DNA from: Tetrahymena elliotti 4EA
Lineage: Eukaryota; Ciliophora; Oligohymenophorea; Hymenostomatida; Tetrahymenidae
NCBI GenBank assembly: GCA_000231825.2
Contig: JH720320.1
Span: forward strand, 231,633 to 247,580
Reading direction: 5' to 3'
Length of the DNA: 15,948 nucleotides
In this document: piece by piece, positions 1 to 9,439 of the stretch
How the letters are laid out: each line of letters begins with the position of its first letter
Numbering within the stretch: the stretch's first letter is position 1
The notes under the pieces: generated by a model
What the model saw: only the letters and a program-made list of their open reading frames with translations
Databases searched by the model: none
What the model was told of the DNA's origin: nothing
Position numbers and translations under genes: made by a program

Positions 1-1044
1 GACATTAACAACTTTTTTGATAAATAAAATCTTATTTGCCCTAAGAATATGTGTAAGCCTGACTATTATATGTCTTAAATATCTGCTACAAACAATGAAA
101 AAAATCCACATGTTCTACCAGGATTATTCAAACAATATGATGAAGAAATAGAACCTGAAATGTAGAAGTCTGTAAAAGACTTAGAAGCCAAAAACCAGAA
201 CACTGTTAACTAATATTAATTTTACTAAGCTCCTTTTTGGTAATAAGTAAAGTATTTAGCAATCAGGAATTTGATTAAACTCAAAAGAGATCCTCTCATG
301 TTTAAGGGTGAAATAGTTCAAACATTATTTTGCGCTTTACTGTTTGGATTGATATACTTAGATTTGGATGCATTGAGTAGCGGAACAACTTTAAGAGATA
401 TAAATGATCGTAATGGTGTTTTACTCTTAGATGTAATGTCTATGTTTATGTCAGGTTGCATGTCAATTGTAGTATCCTTTCCATCAGAAAGAGGTGTCTA
501 CATGAGAGAAGAGAATTCTAAGTATTATACTCCTATGGCCTATGCTTTCAGTAAAATAGCAACAAACATATTCATGAAAATCTTTTATCCTATCATTTAT
601 GGGACTATAGTCTACTTTATGGTAGGCTACACTAATGACCATGCTTACCAATATTTTATTTACATTTCTATCCTAATTTTGATGACGTTTACTGGAGCTG
701 CAATAGGATTTTCTATTGGAATAGGCTTCAGCGATATTAGAACATCTTCTTCTATCACACCAGCTTTTCTTCTTCCAATTATTTTATTTTGTGGATATTT
801 CAAAAGAAATGCTGACTTGGCTTCTTGGATATCATGGATTCACTATTGTTCTCCTGTATCCTATGCATTAGAGGCTATTATAAGGAACGAGTATAGAGAT
901 TTTGAAAACCCTTTAAATCCTATTATAACTATGGACTATGACTTTGGTTTAGGGAATTGTTTTTGGTTAATGTTTGCATTATATTTAATATTTTAGTCAA
1001 TATCAGTAATCTTGCTTTACGTGAAAAGAGGCTCTATATAATGA
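1..1044 (+). CDS. ABCG half transporter, class A copy 1, 3' part (5' end outside window)
   Basis: C-terminal 347 residues of a White/ABCG half transporter, read with TAA/TAG as Gln and ended by TGA at 1042-1044, with a second in-frame TGA directly after. Position 1 matches residue 259 of the complete class A gene at 4248-6118, and the rest aligns with no length change. Visible in order: the NBD-TMD linker with [12 protein letters not shown], the pre-TM1 segment APFWQQ...RNLIKLKRDP, six likely membrane segments, the conserved [19 protein letters not shown] connector between TM2 and TM3, and the NEYRDF motif before TM6. By hand count about 47 of 347 residues differ from the second copy (roughly 86% identity), mostly conservative swaps (I/V/L, F/Y). 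This, with no frameshift, suggests a copy kept under selection. The ATP-binding half is outside the window, so overall integrity is unknown. The substrate cannot be inferred. Confidence 0.9.
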
Positions 1045-1047
1045 TGA

Positions 1048-1185
1048 AAAATATATGTATTTGTATGTAATCAATAATTTATATCTACATTTTATTCTCC
1101 TCTAATTCATTTAATCTTTTTTTATGATCTTCTTAGTTGATAATAAATTTTTTAAACACTTTTACTCTGGATATTCCAAACAATA
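1048..1185 (+). repeat. 3' flank of class A gene, copy 1
   Basis: The non-coding stretch after the stop codon aligns by eye with 6122-6258, downstream of the second class A gene. Shared blocks include TCAATAATTTA, TTTATTCTC, TCTAATT and CTTTTTTTATGATCTTCT, ending near CACTTTTACT. The duplicated unit therefore extended past the coding region. An AATAAA-like poly(A) hexamer is seen just after the stop in the second copy (near 6124) but not clearly here. Function as a 3' UTR is inferred. Confidence 0.7.
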
Positions 1186-1190
1186 TTAAA

Positions 1191-1650
1191 GAATCCATGT
1201 ATTTTACCTGTATTATTGAAATAGGACCAGAAATATAGAAGTTTATTAGATATTATAAATACCTATTTGCTCCTTTTTGGGATTAACTAAAACTTTTAGC
1301 AGTCTGAAATTTAATTAGACTAAAAAGGGATCCTCTCATAACGGAAGAAGAAGTCAGCTAAATTTTTTCATGACAATTTTATTTGGGTTAGTATTTTTAA
1401 ATTAAGATGAACTAAATAGCGAAACAACACTTAGAGATGTTAATGATAGTAATGGTATTTTTTTTAGATGTAATAACTATGCAATAATTAGGTTGCATGC
1501 AAATTCTGATTTCATTTCCAAGCGAAAGAAGGGCATATATGAGAGAAGAAAACTCAAAATATTTTACACCTAATGCCTATGCATTGGTAAAATAATTCCT
1601 GATATATTACTTAAAATATTTTATCTCATTGTTTAAGGAACTATTAAGGT
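1191..1650 (+). pseudogene. ABCG class B relic, TMD fragment (module 1)
   Basis: A decayed fragment of a class B transporter, closest by eye to the gene at 7007-8916. It starts in the NBD-TMD linker (GAATCCA...ATTTTACC, as at about 7975), has a deletion, then picks up the APFW segment and RDPLI, TM1, the TTLRDVND motif, TM2, the GCMQILISFPSER connector and the start of TM3. It stops after the match to [10 protein letters not shown] near 1648. The whole NBD is absent, and so is everything after TM3. Small indels break the frame, for example in the T-run near 1460 and in the stretch 1570-1620. It cannot encode a transporter. It lies 146 bp after the class A gene; B also follows A in the other two modules. 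Confidence 0.85.
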
Positions 1651-1995
1651 AGATCCTCTACTAAGTTGAAAATCCATTAGAGGGAAAATTTAGAGTTTTT
1701 TTCTACAGAATGAATTACTATGTGAAAATATTTAGAGGTATTTTTAAAAAATTTCCCAAAATTTTTAAATATTTTAATGCAATAAAATTTCTAAAATAAA
1801 TCTTTAAAATTTTTTAAAATTTTAAAAAGAAAATTAAAAAAATTTATTAGAGCCTTTATATCTTAAACAATTATTTATTGTTAAAATTATCTAAGTTTTT
1901 GGATATTATTTATTTTTTAAAGGGATGTTAGGGTTTTAAAGCTTTACTTAATATCTAAAAATGATAGAAAATTCCAACAAGATATAAATATTTGG
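1651..1995. other. AT-rich spacer, no gene recognised
   Basis: Very AT-rich DNA with runs such as AAATTTTT and TTTAAAATTT. I see no ABCG homology, RNA gene or convincing reading frame. The corresponding B-to-C interval in module 2 (8917-9659) is longer and holds a GC-richer island that has no counterpart here. Confidence 0.6.
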
Positions 1996-3330
1996 TGAAT
2001 AAGGGTAAATGAATTCTCATACAATAATTAAGATTTTTATTCCTTCTATGCAAAATGATAAACTACTTGGTTTTCTAACTGTTAAAGAAGCTATTCAATT
2101 TAAAGATGAAGGTATCCCCTTTGAAAAGGAGTTCAAAGCTAATGAAGTTATTTCAGCTTTAAAACTTAAAAATTATTAAGAAAATTATATTTAAACTTTT
2201 ACCTTACTTTACCAATTTTTAACTATCAATTAAGACATTTTACTTTTCGCTTCTTTTTTTTTAAAAATAATCTTTTATCAGATTTTATGCTTTTTAGATT
2301 TATGAGTGAATTAATTTATCTATTTCTAATCAAATTTAATTAAATAGAATACATTAAATGGTAATGAAATGGTTAAAGTTATTTCTGGAGGAGAAAAGAA
2401 AAGGGTTAAAAAGAATGTGAATTTATCAAGGAACTATAGGTCCTCTCCTTGGATGAACCTACTAGTGGCTTAGATTCTTTTATGGTTATATTTTATTGAA
2501 GTTGCTTAATGATTATTTCCAACTTAAATCTATGAATATTATTATGAGCATCCATTCTCCAAAGGAAGATTTATGGAATTTGTTTGACTGAGATAATTTT
2601 ATGTAAAAAATAACCAATTTTATTCAAATTAGTTAATTGCTTCTAGAAATTGATTAAGATCATAAGAGACCTGTTTCTCATAAAAAGCTTCATTTTATTG
2701 ACAATTTCAATAAGTTTTATTTTTGGTCTTATATATTTTAACTCACCATAAATAAATAAATGATGAGAAGATTTAATGGTAGGAACGGTATAATGCTTAT
2801 GGATATGATGAATAACTTTATGAACTCTATGATGGGTGTTATTGTATCATATCCTTCAGTGATTAGTTTTTTTAATTGAAGAAAACCAAAAAATGTATTC
2901 TCCAATAATTAGAAAATAGTTCTTTTATTTATTATATGGTAGGCTATTCTTCCCAATAAGAATTTTAATTTTGGTTATATTTTGCAACCTTGATTTTACT
3001 CTCACTTTGCAGAAGTGGATTAGGTTTAGCTATAGGTGATATGTTTGAAGATGTTAGAACATCTACAGATATTAAACCTACTTTTTTTCTCCCTCTCATT
3101 CTTTTTTGTGATAAATTTAATTAGAATAAATTACACAAGATGGATATGATTGATTTAATCTTATCATCATTTTCTTATGCATTAGAATGTCTTAAAAGAA
3201 ATGAACATAAAACATTTTAATATATTTTAGGTATGGATAATTGCTTTTTGATATTAGCTTTAATGTCTTTAGTATTTTAGCTGATACCCATACCAATATT
3301 ATATATAAAGAGGAGTAAATTAGTGAGAAA
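1996..3330 (+). pseudogene. ABCG class C relic, module 1 (nearly full span, multiply broken)
   Basis: Degraded copy of a more diverged ABCG paralogue. Recognisable pieces in order are: the Q-loop MQNDKLLGFLTVKEAIQF (about 2046-2104); an intron remnant (2180-2347); the signature region NTLNGNEMVKVISGGEKKRV (from 2348); Walker B and D-loop [10 protein letters not shown] after a frameshift (about 2450-2475); the H-loop region NIIMSIHSP; a pre-TM1 segment RDLFLIKSF; TM1-TM2 with NGIMLMDMM and VIVSYPS; EENQKMYSP; TSTDIKPTFFLPLILFC; and a C-terminus near LYIKRSK. Walker A is missing. Lesions seen include in-frame TGA at 2589-2591 and 2651-2653, loss of the linker, frameshifts, and deletion of TM3. 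The last 60-80 bp match the end of the other class C relic (about 10390-10470). Confidence 0.85.
2180..2347 (+). other. Intron remnant with destroyed 5' splice site in class C relic
   Basis: This sits at the same place as the introns of the class A and B genes: after ...LKLKNYQ and before NTLNG. The 3' end is an intact TAG at 2345-2347. The expected 5' GT reads GA at 2180-2181 (TAAGAAAATT where class A has TAAGTAAAAT). At 168 nt it is two to three times longer than the class A and B introns. The shared position indicates that the intron predates the split of A, B and C. Confidence 0.6.
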
Positions 3331-3863
3331 TCTTTAAAAAAATGATGGCATTTAACATTTTTAAATTAATTTATTGGTTAAAGTTAGATAAGCTTTTTAT
3401 TTACATATTTTATTTTATTTCTTAATGTTACAGAAGTTATTTATGGTGAAATTAAAAAACAATCAAATTAAATATAAAATTAATAGATTTACACTTCTTT
3501 ATTTAGTCATCAATTTTTTAAAATTGCAAGGGAAGAAATTAGAAATTATTCTTTGATTGTTCTGGATATATTTTAATTTTATTTCAAAAATTATTTAAAT
3601 ATATTATTATTTATCATATATTTTTTCTCTTTAAACATTAAGATGTATTTCTGAATTTGGTGTGAAAATATTGAAAAAAATTCATAAAATATTATTTTAT
3701 TTTATATTTATTTTTTTTAAAACATTTTAACTCAATTTCATATAAAATAATAAATAAAATAGCATAAATGCTTGATTTTAACATTTAATAAAAGATTTTA
3801 ATGGAGAGATTTTGTTTGGGTTTTATTTTTTTTAGCCTTGTTATAGATAAGTTAAATAAATAA
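3331..3863. other. AT-rich spacer, mostly absent from the duplicate copy
   Basis: No gene is recognised. Flanking sequence on both sides is duplicated at 10390-10470 and from 10474 on, but there the two flanks are joined almost directly. About 505 bp (roughly 3358-3862) are therefore present here and missing in the second copy. This may be a deletion in the later copy or an insertion in this one, possibly an internal eliminated sequence or a mobile element. I see no transposase-like frame or clear terminal repeats. A short direct repeat, ATAGATAAG, occurs at about 3843-3851 and 3865-3873 near the right edge. Confidence 0.55.
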
Positions 3864-4247
3864 AATAGATAAGATTTACTGCCAGAATTATTTCACTGTC
3901 TTTATTTTATCTTCAAGAGAGTAATTTATTTTTTTTTTGTAAAATAAAGACTGATTAATTTTGATTAAATCTAAAAAAAAAATTTGCCAAAGTATATTGG
4001 TTTTAATATAATTACATCTAGTAAGGACTTGAATTATTAAAAATACAATAAAAGTATGCGAAATGTCTATTTTTTAGTAAAAAATGTGAACAGTTAGTAA
4101 TAAAATTTTTTAAGTGAAAAATAAAGTATAATAATTTCTGTTGAAAATAAGGCTTATTAAATTGCAAAGTATACTGAAATTGTTATATTATATTTTATAA
4201 AAAGAAAATAACAAATTACCAATAAATTCAATCAAAAATATAAAAAT
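3864..4247 (+). repeat. Duplicated 5' flank of class A gene 2 (candidate promoter region)
   Basis: About 384 bp upstream of the ATG align with 10474-10855 upstream of the class A relic, with modest substitutions and a few small indels. Well kept blocks include GATAAGATTTACTGCC, GAAATGTCTATTTTTTA, TCTGTTGAAAATAAGGCTTA, ATTGCAAAG and GAAATTGTTATATTATATT. Promoter function is inferred from position. Because the duplication looks recent, conservation alone does not prove function. Confidence 0.7.
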
Positions 4248-6118
4248 ATGAATCCTTAATCTTAATCTTAAAAGGTATCTCCTACTAACTCATTTATTAA
4301 TGAGAAAAAGAGCTAGAAAATTGATTTATCATTCCATGACATTTCTTACAGTGTCATATAAAAAAAAGGAACCTAAAAAAACATCCTTCATAATCTTACT
4401 GGAGTAATGAAAAGTGGAGAAGTTACTGCTATTCTTGGCCCTAGTGGAGGTGGTAAAACATCTTTGTTAAATATACTTTCAGGAAAAATAGTAGATGGAC
4501 AAAATATAAAACTGAATGGAAAAATCATGGCTAATGGATAAACTTTTTATAACTAAGATTTCACAAAGTTTAGTGGATATGTTATGTAAAATGATATCTT
4601 ATTAGAATTTTATACAGTTAAAGAAGCTATCAAGTTTGCAGCTGATTTAAAAGTTTAGGGAACTTAAGAAAATAAGGAAAAGAGAGTTAGTGAAATCATA
4701 AAAATGTTAAAACTAGAAAGATGTTAAGTAAAATAATTTCAATTTAAATATATTACTAATTTTTAAAAAATTATCATTAGAATACTTTAATCGGAGGTGA
4801 GCATGTAAAAGGAATATCAGGAGGTGAAAGAAAAAGAGTTAATATAGCTTGTGAGCTTATTAGTGATCCTCAAGTTCTTTTCCTTGATGAACCTACAAGT
4901 GGATTAGACTCATTTACTTCTTATCTTGTGATTAAACTCCTTAAAGATTATGCTCAACAACAAAATAAAAATGTTATCATGAGTATTCACTCTCCCAATA
5001 AAGATATTTGGGATTTATTCGATAATGCTATCTTCATGTCATAGGGAAGATTCGTTTACCAAGGTAAGGCAAAGGACATTAACAACTTTTTTGATAAATA
5101 AAATCTTATTTGCCCTAAGAATATGTGTAAGCCTGACTATTATATGTCTTAAATATCTGCTGTAAACCATGAAAAAAATCCTTATATTCTACCAGGATTA
5201 TTCTAATAATATGATGAAGAAATAGAACCTCAAATGTAGAAGTCTGTCAAAGATTTAGAAGTCTAAAATCAGAATACTGTTAACTAATATCATTATTACT
5301 AAGCTCCTTTTTGGTAATAAGTAAAATGTTTAGCAATCAGAAATTTGATTAAAATTAAAAGAGATCCTCTCATTCTCAAGGGTGAAATAACTTAAACAAT
5401 ATTTTGTGGTTTACTGTTTGGATTGGTATTCTTAGACTTGGATGCATTGAGTAGCGGAACAACTTTAAGAGATATAAATGATCGTAATGGTATTTTATTC
5501 TTAGATGTCATGTCTATGTTTATGTCTGGTTGCATGTAAATTGTAATATCTTTTCCATCTGAAAGAGGTGTCTATATGAGAGAAGAGAATTCTAAGTATT
5601 ATACTCCTATGGCCTATGCTATCAGTAAAATAGTAACAAATATATTCTTGAAAGTCTTTTATCCTATTATTTATGGAACTTTAATATTCTTTATGGTAGG
5701 CTACACTAATGACCATGCTTATCAATATTTTATTTACATTTCTATCCTTATTTTGATGACATTTACTGGAGCTGCAATAGGATTTTCAATTGGAATAGCC
5801 TTTAGTGATATTAGAACATCTACTTCTATAACACCAGCTTTTCTTCTTCCAATTACTTTATTCTGTGGATTTTTCAAAAGAAATGCTGACTTGGCTTCTT
5901 GGATATCATGGATTCACTACTGCTCTCCTTTATCCTATGCATTAGAAGCTATTATTAGAAACGAGTATAGAGATTTTGAAAATGCTTTAAATCCAATAGA
6001 AACTATGGAGTATGATCTTACTATAGGGAAATGTTTTTGGTTAATTTTCGCATTATATTTAGTATTTTAATCAATATCAATAATAATGCTTTACATTAAA
6101 AGAGGCTCTATATAATGA
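4248..6118 (+). CDS. ABCG half transporter, class A copy 2, complete and intact
   Basis: Complete gene of two exons (4248-4727 and 4781-6118), 605 residues with TAA/TAG as Gln, ending in TGATGA. ABCG-type half transporters use ATP to export lipids or amphipathic compounds and work as dimers. NBD: Walker A GPSGGGKT (64-71), Q-loop MQND (Q114), signature ISGGE (172-176), Walker B VLFLDE (192-197), D-loop GLDS (201-204), H-loop His230. A linker with [12 protein letters not shown] (271-282) leads to six likely membrane segments at about 361-380, 396-418, 441-468, 475-500, 508-525 and 577-597. FPSERGVY (418-425) lies between TM2 and TM3, and NEYRDF lies before TM6. Every catalytic motif is intact, and length fits a half transporter. 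The start is the first ATG in the frame, and a duplicated 5' flank lies directly upstream. No signal peptide is seen. Substrate and membrane are unknown. Confidence 0.95.
4728..4780 (+). other. Intron of class A gene 2
   Basis: 53 nt, GTAAAATAAT...ATTAG, phase 0, between ...LERCQ and NTLIGGE. Its length is not a multiple of three, so removal is required to keep the NBD frame and bring the ISGGE signature into register. The class A relic at 10856 has an equivalent 53-nt intron at 11231-11283, and class B has an 84-nt intron at the same codon. Confidence 0.92.
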
Positions 6119-6121
6119 TGA

Positions 6122-6258
6122 AAAATAAATGTATTTATTTATATGTTCTCAATAATTTACATCTAAATTTTATTCTCTTCTAATTTATTTCATCTTTTTT
6201 TATGATCTTCTGATTTTTAAATACATTTTTAAGCACTTTTACTATCTCTATTCCAAAT
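6122..6258 (+). repeat. 3' flank of class A gene, copy 2
   Basis: Aligns by eye with 1048-1185 after the first class A gene. It contains an AATAAA-like hexamer near 6124-6129, six bases after the stop, which could be a polyadenylation signal; this is not certain in such AT-rich DNA. Confidence 0.65.
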
Positions 6259-7006
6259 ATACTTGGTTGCTTTTTTAAAATAAACAATTTCAAATTAAAA
6301 AATTAAAATAAAAATATGAATAGATAAATTAACTTTGATAATCAACATTTTTGATATATCATATCAAAATCATTAGAATCTATTTACGAATTGATAAAAA
6401 TTAATCAGTTATCATGATTTACTTACATGAATTACATAAAATTTGTAATCAATTAAAATTTTAATTAAAGTAAACCATCTATTTCTCATGAAAGCAGAAA
6501 TATTTTATTCTATTTGAGTATTTTTTGGAGTTAAAATTTTACAAAAAGCTCCTTCATGATTTTTACAAATAATAAACATTTTATTCTAACTTAAAATCCT
6601 TTTTTTATCTTAAAATACTTTATTTAAGAAATAAAATAGTTGCTTAAAATAGACAAAATTTATTAGATTTTATTGTACTTTATTAATATCACATTATTTT
6701 GCACCAGAATAACAAAAAAAATTTTTGTTTAGTAAAAGATGATAAATTTTGAGAGCTAATTTATTAATCTACTCTGAAAATCGTAAATCAAACCAAAAAG
6801 GGTATTAATAAATCACTTACTTTTAAAATTGAAGTTGATATGATCTACCATAATATCTTTTGTATAAACTTATTATTTTTAAATTCTAGCAATTAATGTA
6901 GATAATATATTCTAATCTAAGATCATTACTTTAAAAAGTTATCTTTAACAAATTTATAATTCATTTAAAAATAAATAAAATTCAAATATAAAATATTAAT
7001 TTTAAA
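6259..7006. other. AT-rich spacer before class B gene 2
   Basis: No gene recognised. It must hold the promoter of the class B gene, but no element can be named. It shows no obvious similarity to the class A upstream region. A 9-bp inverted repeat at 6349-6369 is within chance expectation for this composition. Confidence 0.55.
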
Positions 7007-7489
7007 ATGTCTAAATCATAACAAAATCAAATGTCTCCCTTATCCTATGGAGGTTAATAGAACATAGGAAACTTACATGCCATAGATATATCTTTTAAAG
7101 ATGTATCTTACAACGTTAAAAAATAAAAAGGAGAACCCAAATAAATTCTAAAAAATCTTTCAGGAGTTATGAAAAGTGGAGAAGTTACTGCAATACTTGG
7201 CCCAAGCGGAGGTGGAAAAACATCTCTATTAAATATACTTTCAGGAAAAATTTTAAATGGATAGAAAACATAACTAACTGGTTAAATCATGGCTAATGGG
7301 TAAACTTTTTCTAATGAAGACTTTACAAAATTTAGTGGATATGTCATGTAAAATGATATTTTGCTAGATTTTTTTACTGTAAGAGAGGCTATCTAGTTTG
7401 CAGCAGATTTAAAAATCAATGGAAGCTCTTCTTAAAAATTGTAAAGAGTGAATGAAATAATCAAAATGTTGAAACTTGAAAGATGCTAA

Positions 7490-7573
7490 GTACTTTCTTT
7501 AAATTTTATTCGATGAGAATTAAAATAAATTTTCAAATAATATTAATAAATATAAAATAATTGAACTAATTAG
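7490..7573 (+). other. Intron of class B gene 2
   Basis: 84 nt, GTACTTTCTT...AATTAG, phase 0, at the same codon as the class A intron (after ...LERCQ, before NTLIGGE). The length is a multiple of three but the intron carries an in-frame TGA at 7514-7516, so retention would end translation. Confidence 0.9.
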
Positions 7574-7691
7574 AATACATTGATTGGAGGTGAGAGCATA
7601 AAAGGAATTTCTGGAGGAGAAAGAAAGAGAGTTAATATTGCTTGCGAGCTGATTAGTGATCCTCAAGTACTTTTCCTTGATGAACCTATAA

Positions 7692-7701
7692 GTGGGGTGG
7701 G
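7692..7701 (+). repeat. GTGGG x2 tandem duplication that breaks the class B gene
   Basis: The sequence reads A-GTGGG-GTGGG-TTAAACTCA where class A reads AGTGGATTAGACTCA. Removing one GTGGG unit restores the register SGLNS and the entire downstream frame. The G-rich run stands out strongly in this AT-rich DNA. Confidence 0.85.
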
Positions 7702-8916
7702 TTAAACTCATTTACTTCTTATATTGTAATCAAATTGCTCAAAGACTATGCTTAATAACACAAAAAAAATGTGATTATGAGTATCCATTCTCCCAACAAA
7801 GATATTTGGGATTTATTTGATAATGTTATCCTTATGTCACAAGGAAGGTTTGTCTATTAAGGAAAGGCTCTCGATATTAATGCCTTTTTTGATAAATAAA
7901 ATCTTATTTGCCCAAAAAATATGTGTAAACCTGACTATTACATGTCTTAGATATCAGCAACAAATAATGAAAAGAATCCACATATTTTACCAAGATTATT
8001 TTAGTAATATGACCAAGAAACAGAACCAGAAATGTAGAAGTGTATTAAAGATTTAGAAGAATAGAATAAAAACTCTGTAAATCATTACAACTTTTATTAT
8101 GCTCCTTTTTGGTATTAAGTAAAGCATATCGCAGTCAGAAATTTAATTAGAATAAAAAGGGATCCTCTCATAATTAAAGGAGAAGTCAGCTAAATTTTTT
8201 TCATGGCAATTTTGTTTGGGTTAGTATTTTTAAATTAAGATGAACTAAGTAGCCAAACAACACTTAGAGATGTAAATGATCGTAATGGTATTTTGTTTTT
8301 AGATATAATGACTATGTTCGAATCAGGTTGCATGCAAATTCTTATTACATTCCCAAGTGAGAGAGGAGTTTATATGAAAGAAGAAAACTCAAAATATTAT
8401 ACTCCTATTGCCTATGCTATAGGCAAGATAACAACTGATATTTTACTTAAAATATTTTATCCTATCATTTATGGAACTATTATCTTTTTTATGGTGGGTT
8501 ATACTCTAGACTATACTTATCAATACTTTATTTATATTACTGTCCTTATGATTATGACCATCATTGGATCAGCTATAGGTTTCACTATAGGTATTCTTTT
8601 TAGTGATATAAGAACTTCTTCTTCAATTACTCCTGCATTTATGTTACCCCTAATCTTATTTTGCGGATATTTCAAAAGGAAAGACGATTTAGCTTCTTGG
8701 GTTAGTTGGATTTAATATATTTCACCAATAACTTATGCATTAGAAGCTGTTATAAGAAATGAATATAGAGATTTTGAAAGCCCTTATGACCCAGTTGTTT
8801 TTTTAGATTACAATATGGGAATAGGAAATTGCATATGGATTTTGATGGTGATGTATGTCATATTTTAATCTCTATCTATTTTAATGCTTTATATTAAAAG
8901 AGGTTCAATTTAATGA

Positions 8917-9289
8917 AGAATTAATAAACAAAATAATTAGCTATATTATGAGGTTTTTTATTTCTAAAAGTCAAATTACAATACTCAAATCTAAGATTAA
9001 TCAATAACTCAGCACTTCATATTTTTATATATTTTCTTTAAATTATTATTCATTCCATTTTGGAGAAAAAAATGTGTTTTGATTATTATTTTGAAATTTA
9101 AGGGAAGTATAAATAAATAATTTATGAATCTATTACTTTTATTTTGTCTATTTTATGAAATAAGAGCTCCTATCTTTTAATTCTAATTTTAAACTATTTT
9201 AAAGAGCTATATTTTAAACTTTCTTTTGTTCTTTAAACTCGTTTTCTTTGCATTTCTTTTTATTTTCTTCTTTTTTGATATTTGATTAA
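8917..9289. other. AT-rich 3' spacer after class B gene 2
   Basis: Mostly AT-rich, with no ABCG homology. On the minus strand it is part of a TGA-free frame that runs from about 9439 to 9001 (see the separate entry). Confidence 0.45.
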
Positions 9290-9439
9290 ATTTATCTGAA
9301 ATGCATTTTTTTAGAGGGACAATAATCATGTTTAAGACCAGGTGGGCATTCATCAAGTCTATTGATTGGTGGAAATTTGACAAATCTTGATACAGGTGCA
9401 TATCTAATAGTTTTGAAGCCCCGAATTAACTGTTGTTGG
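9001..9439 (-). CDS. Possible minus-strand exon or gene fragment, unrecognised
   Basis: I do not recognise this. On the minus strand a frame without TGA runs about 146 codons from a possible splice acceptor (ATTATTTAG, ending at 9440) to TGA at 9003-9001. The first 40 or so codons are protein-like, with RYAPVSRFVKFPPINRLDE, then CPPGLKHDYCPSKKMHF. A Lys/Glu/Gln-rich stretch follows, and the end reads KWNEQQFKENIQKYEVLSY. The part at about 9290-9440 is clearly richer in G+C than the surrounding spacer, as coding DNA is here. There is no ATG upstream in the same exon, so a 5' exon would be needed, and I could not place one convincingly. The + strand of the island also has an open stretch, so strand is uncertain. 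Open frames of this length are not rare by chance when TGA is the only stop. Confidence 0.3.

Larger units (their letters stand above)
7007..8916 (+). pseudogene. ABCG half transporter, class B copy 2, full length with one 5-nt frameshifting duplication
   Basis: Two exons (7007-7489, 7574-8916) keep nearly the whole gene. The ATG at 7007 has the A-rich ciliate context AAAATG. Exon 1 (161 codons) carries Walker A GPSGGGKT and Q-loop MQND. Exon 2 opens with [20 protein letters not shown] and Walker B VLFLDE. A 5-nt tandem duplication at 7692-7701, inside the D-loop codons, then throws the frame; the shifted frame hits TGA after about 26 codons. Past that point the original frame is open to TGA 8914-8916, with [18 protein letters not shown], six membrane segments, FPSERGVY and NEYRDF all recognisable. 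Ignoring 5 nt, exon 2 has exactly the class A length (446 codons). Also odd: EPIS where class A has EPTS, and AAC (Asn) for the D-loop Asp. It is either a very young pseudogene or an assembly error in a working gene. Confidence 0.88.

Noticed and set aside
3358..3862. Transposon insertion as the explanation of the extra 505 bp
   Set aside because: No transposase-like frame, terminal inverted repeats or clear target-site duplication seen. Kept only as an unexplained indel.
4248..6118. Paramecium as source organism
   Set aside because: The code would fit, but the 53- and 84-nt introns are well above the usual Paramecium size, so a Tetrahymena-like ciliate is preferred.
6349..6369. 9-bp inverted repeat TTTTGATAT / ATATCAAAA with a 3-nt loop
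   Set aside because: In DNA this AT-rich, many such short palindromes are expected by chance over 16 kb. There is no U-run or gene end that would make it a terminator.
7692..7707. Programmed -1 frameshift at GGGTTAAAC as an alternative to a broken gene
   Set aside because: The zero-frame bases G-GGT-TAA do not form a canonical XXXYYYZ slippery heptamer, I see no obvious downstream pseudoknot, and the tandem GTGGG repeat explains the shift more simply.
7520..7711. 63-codon open frame on the minus strand (standard code)
   Set aside because: Lies antisense to the class B intron and signature/Walker B coding region. The + strand reading is clearly homologous to ABCG, so this is a shadow.
7817..8056. 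79-codon open frame on the + strand
   Set aside because: It is out of frame with the ABCG register (SIHSPN...[12 protein letters not shown]) that covers the same bases. Its sequence has no family resemblance.
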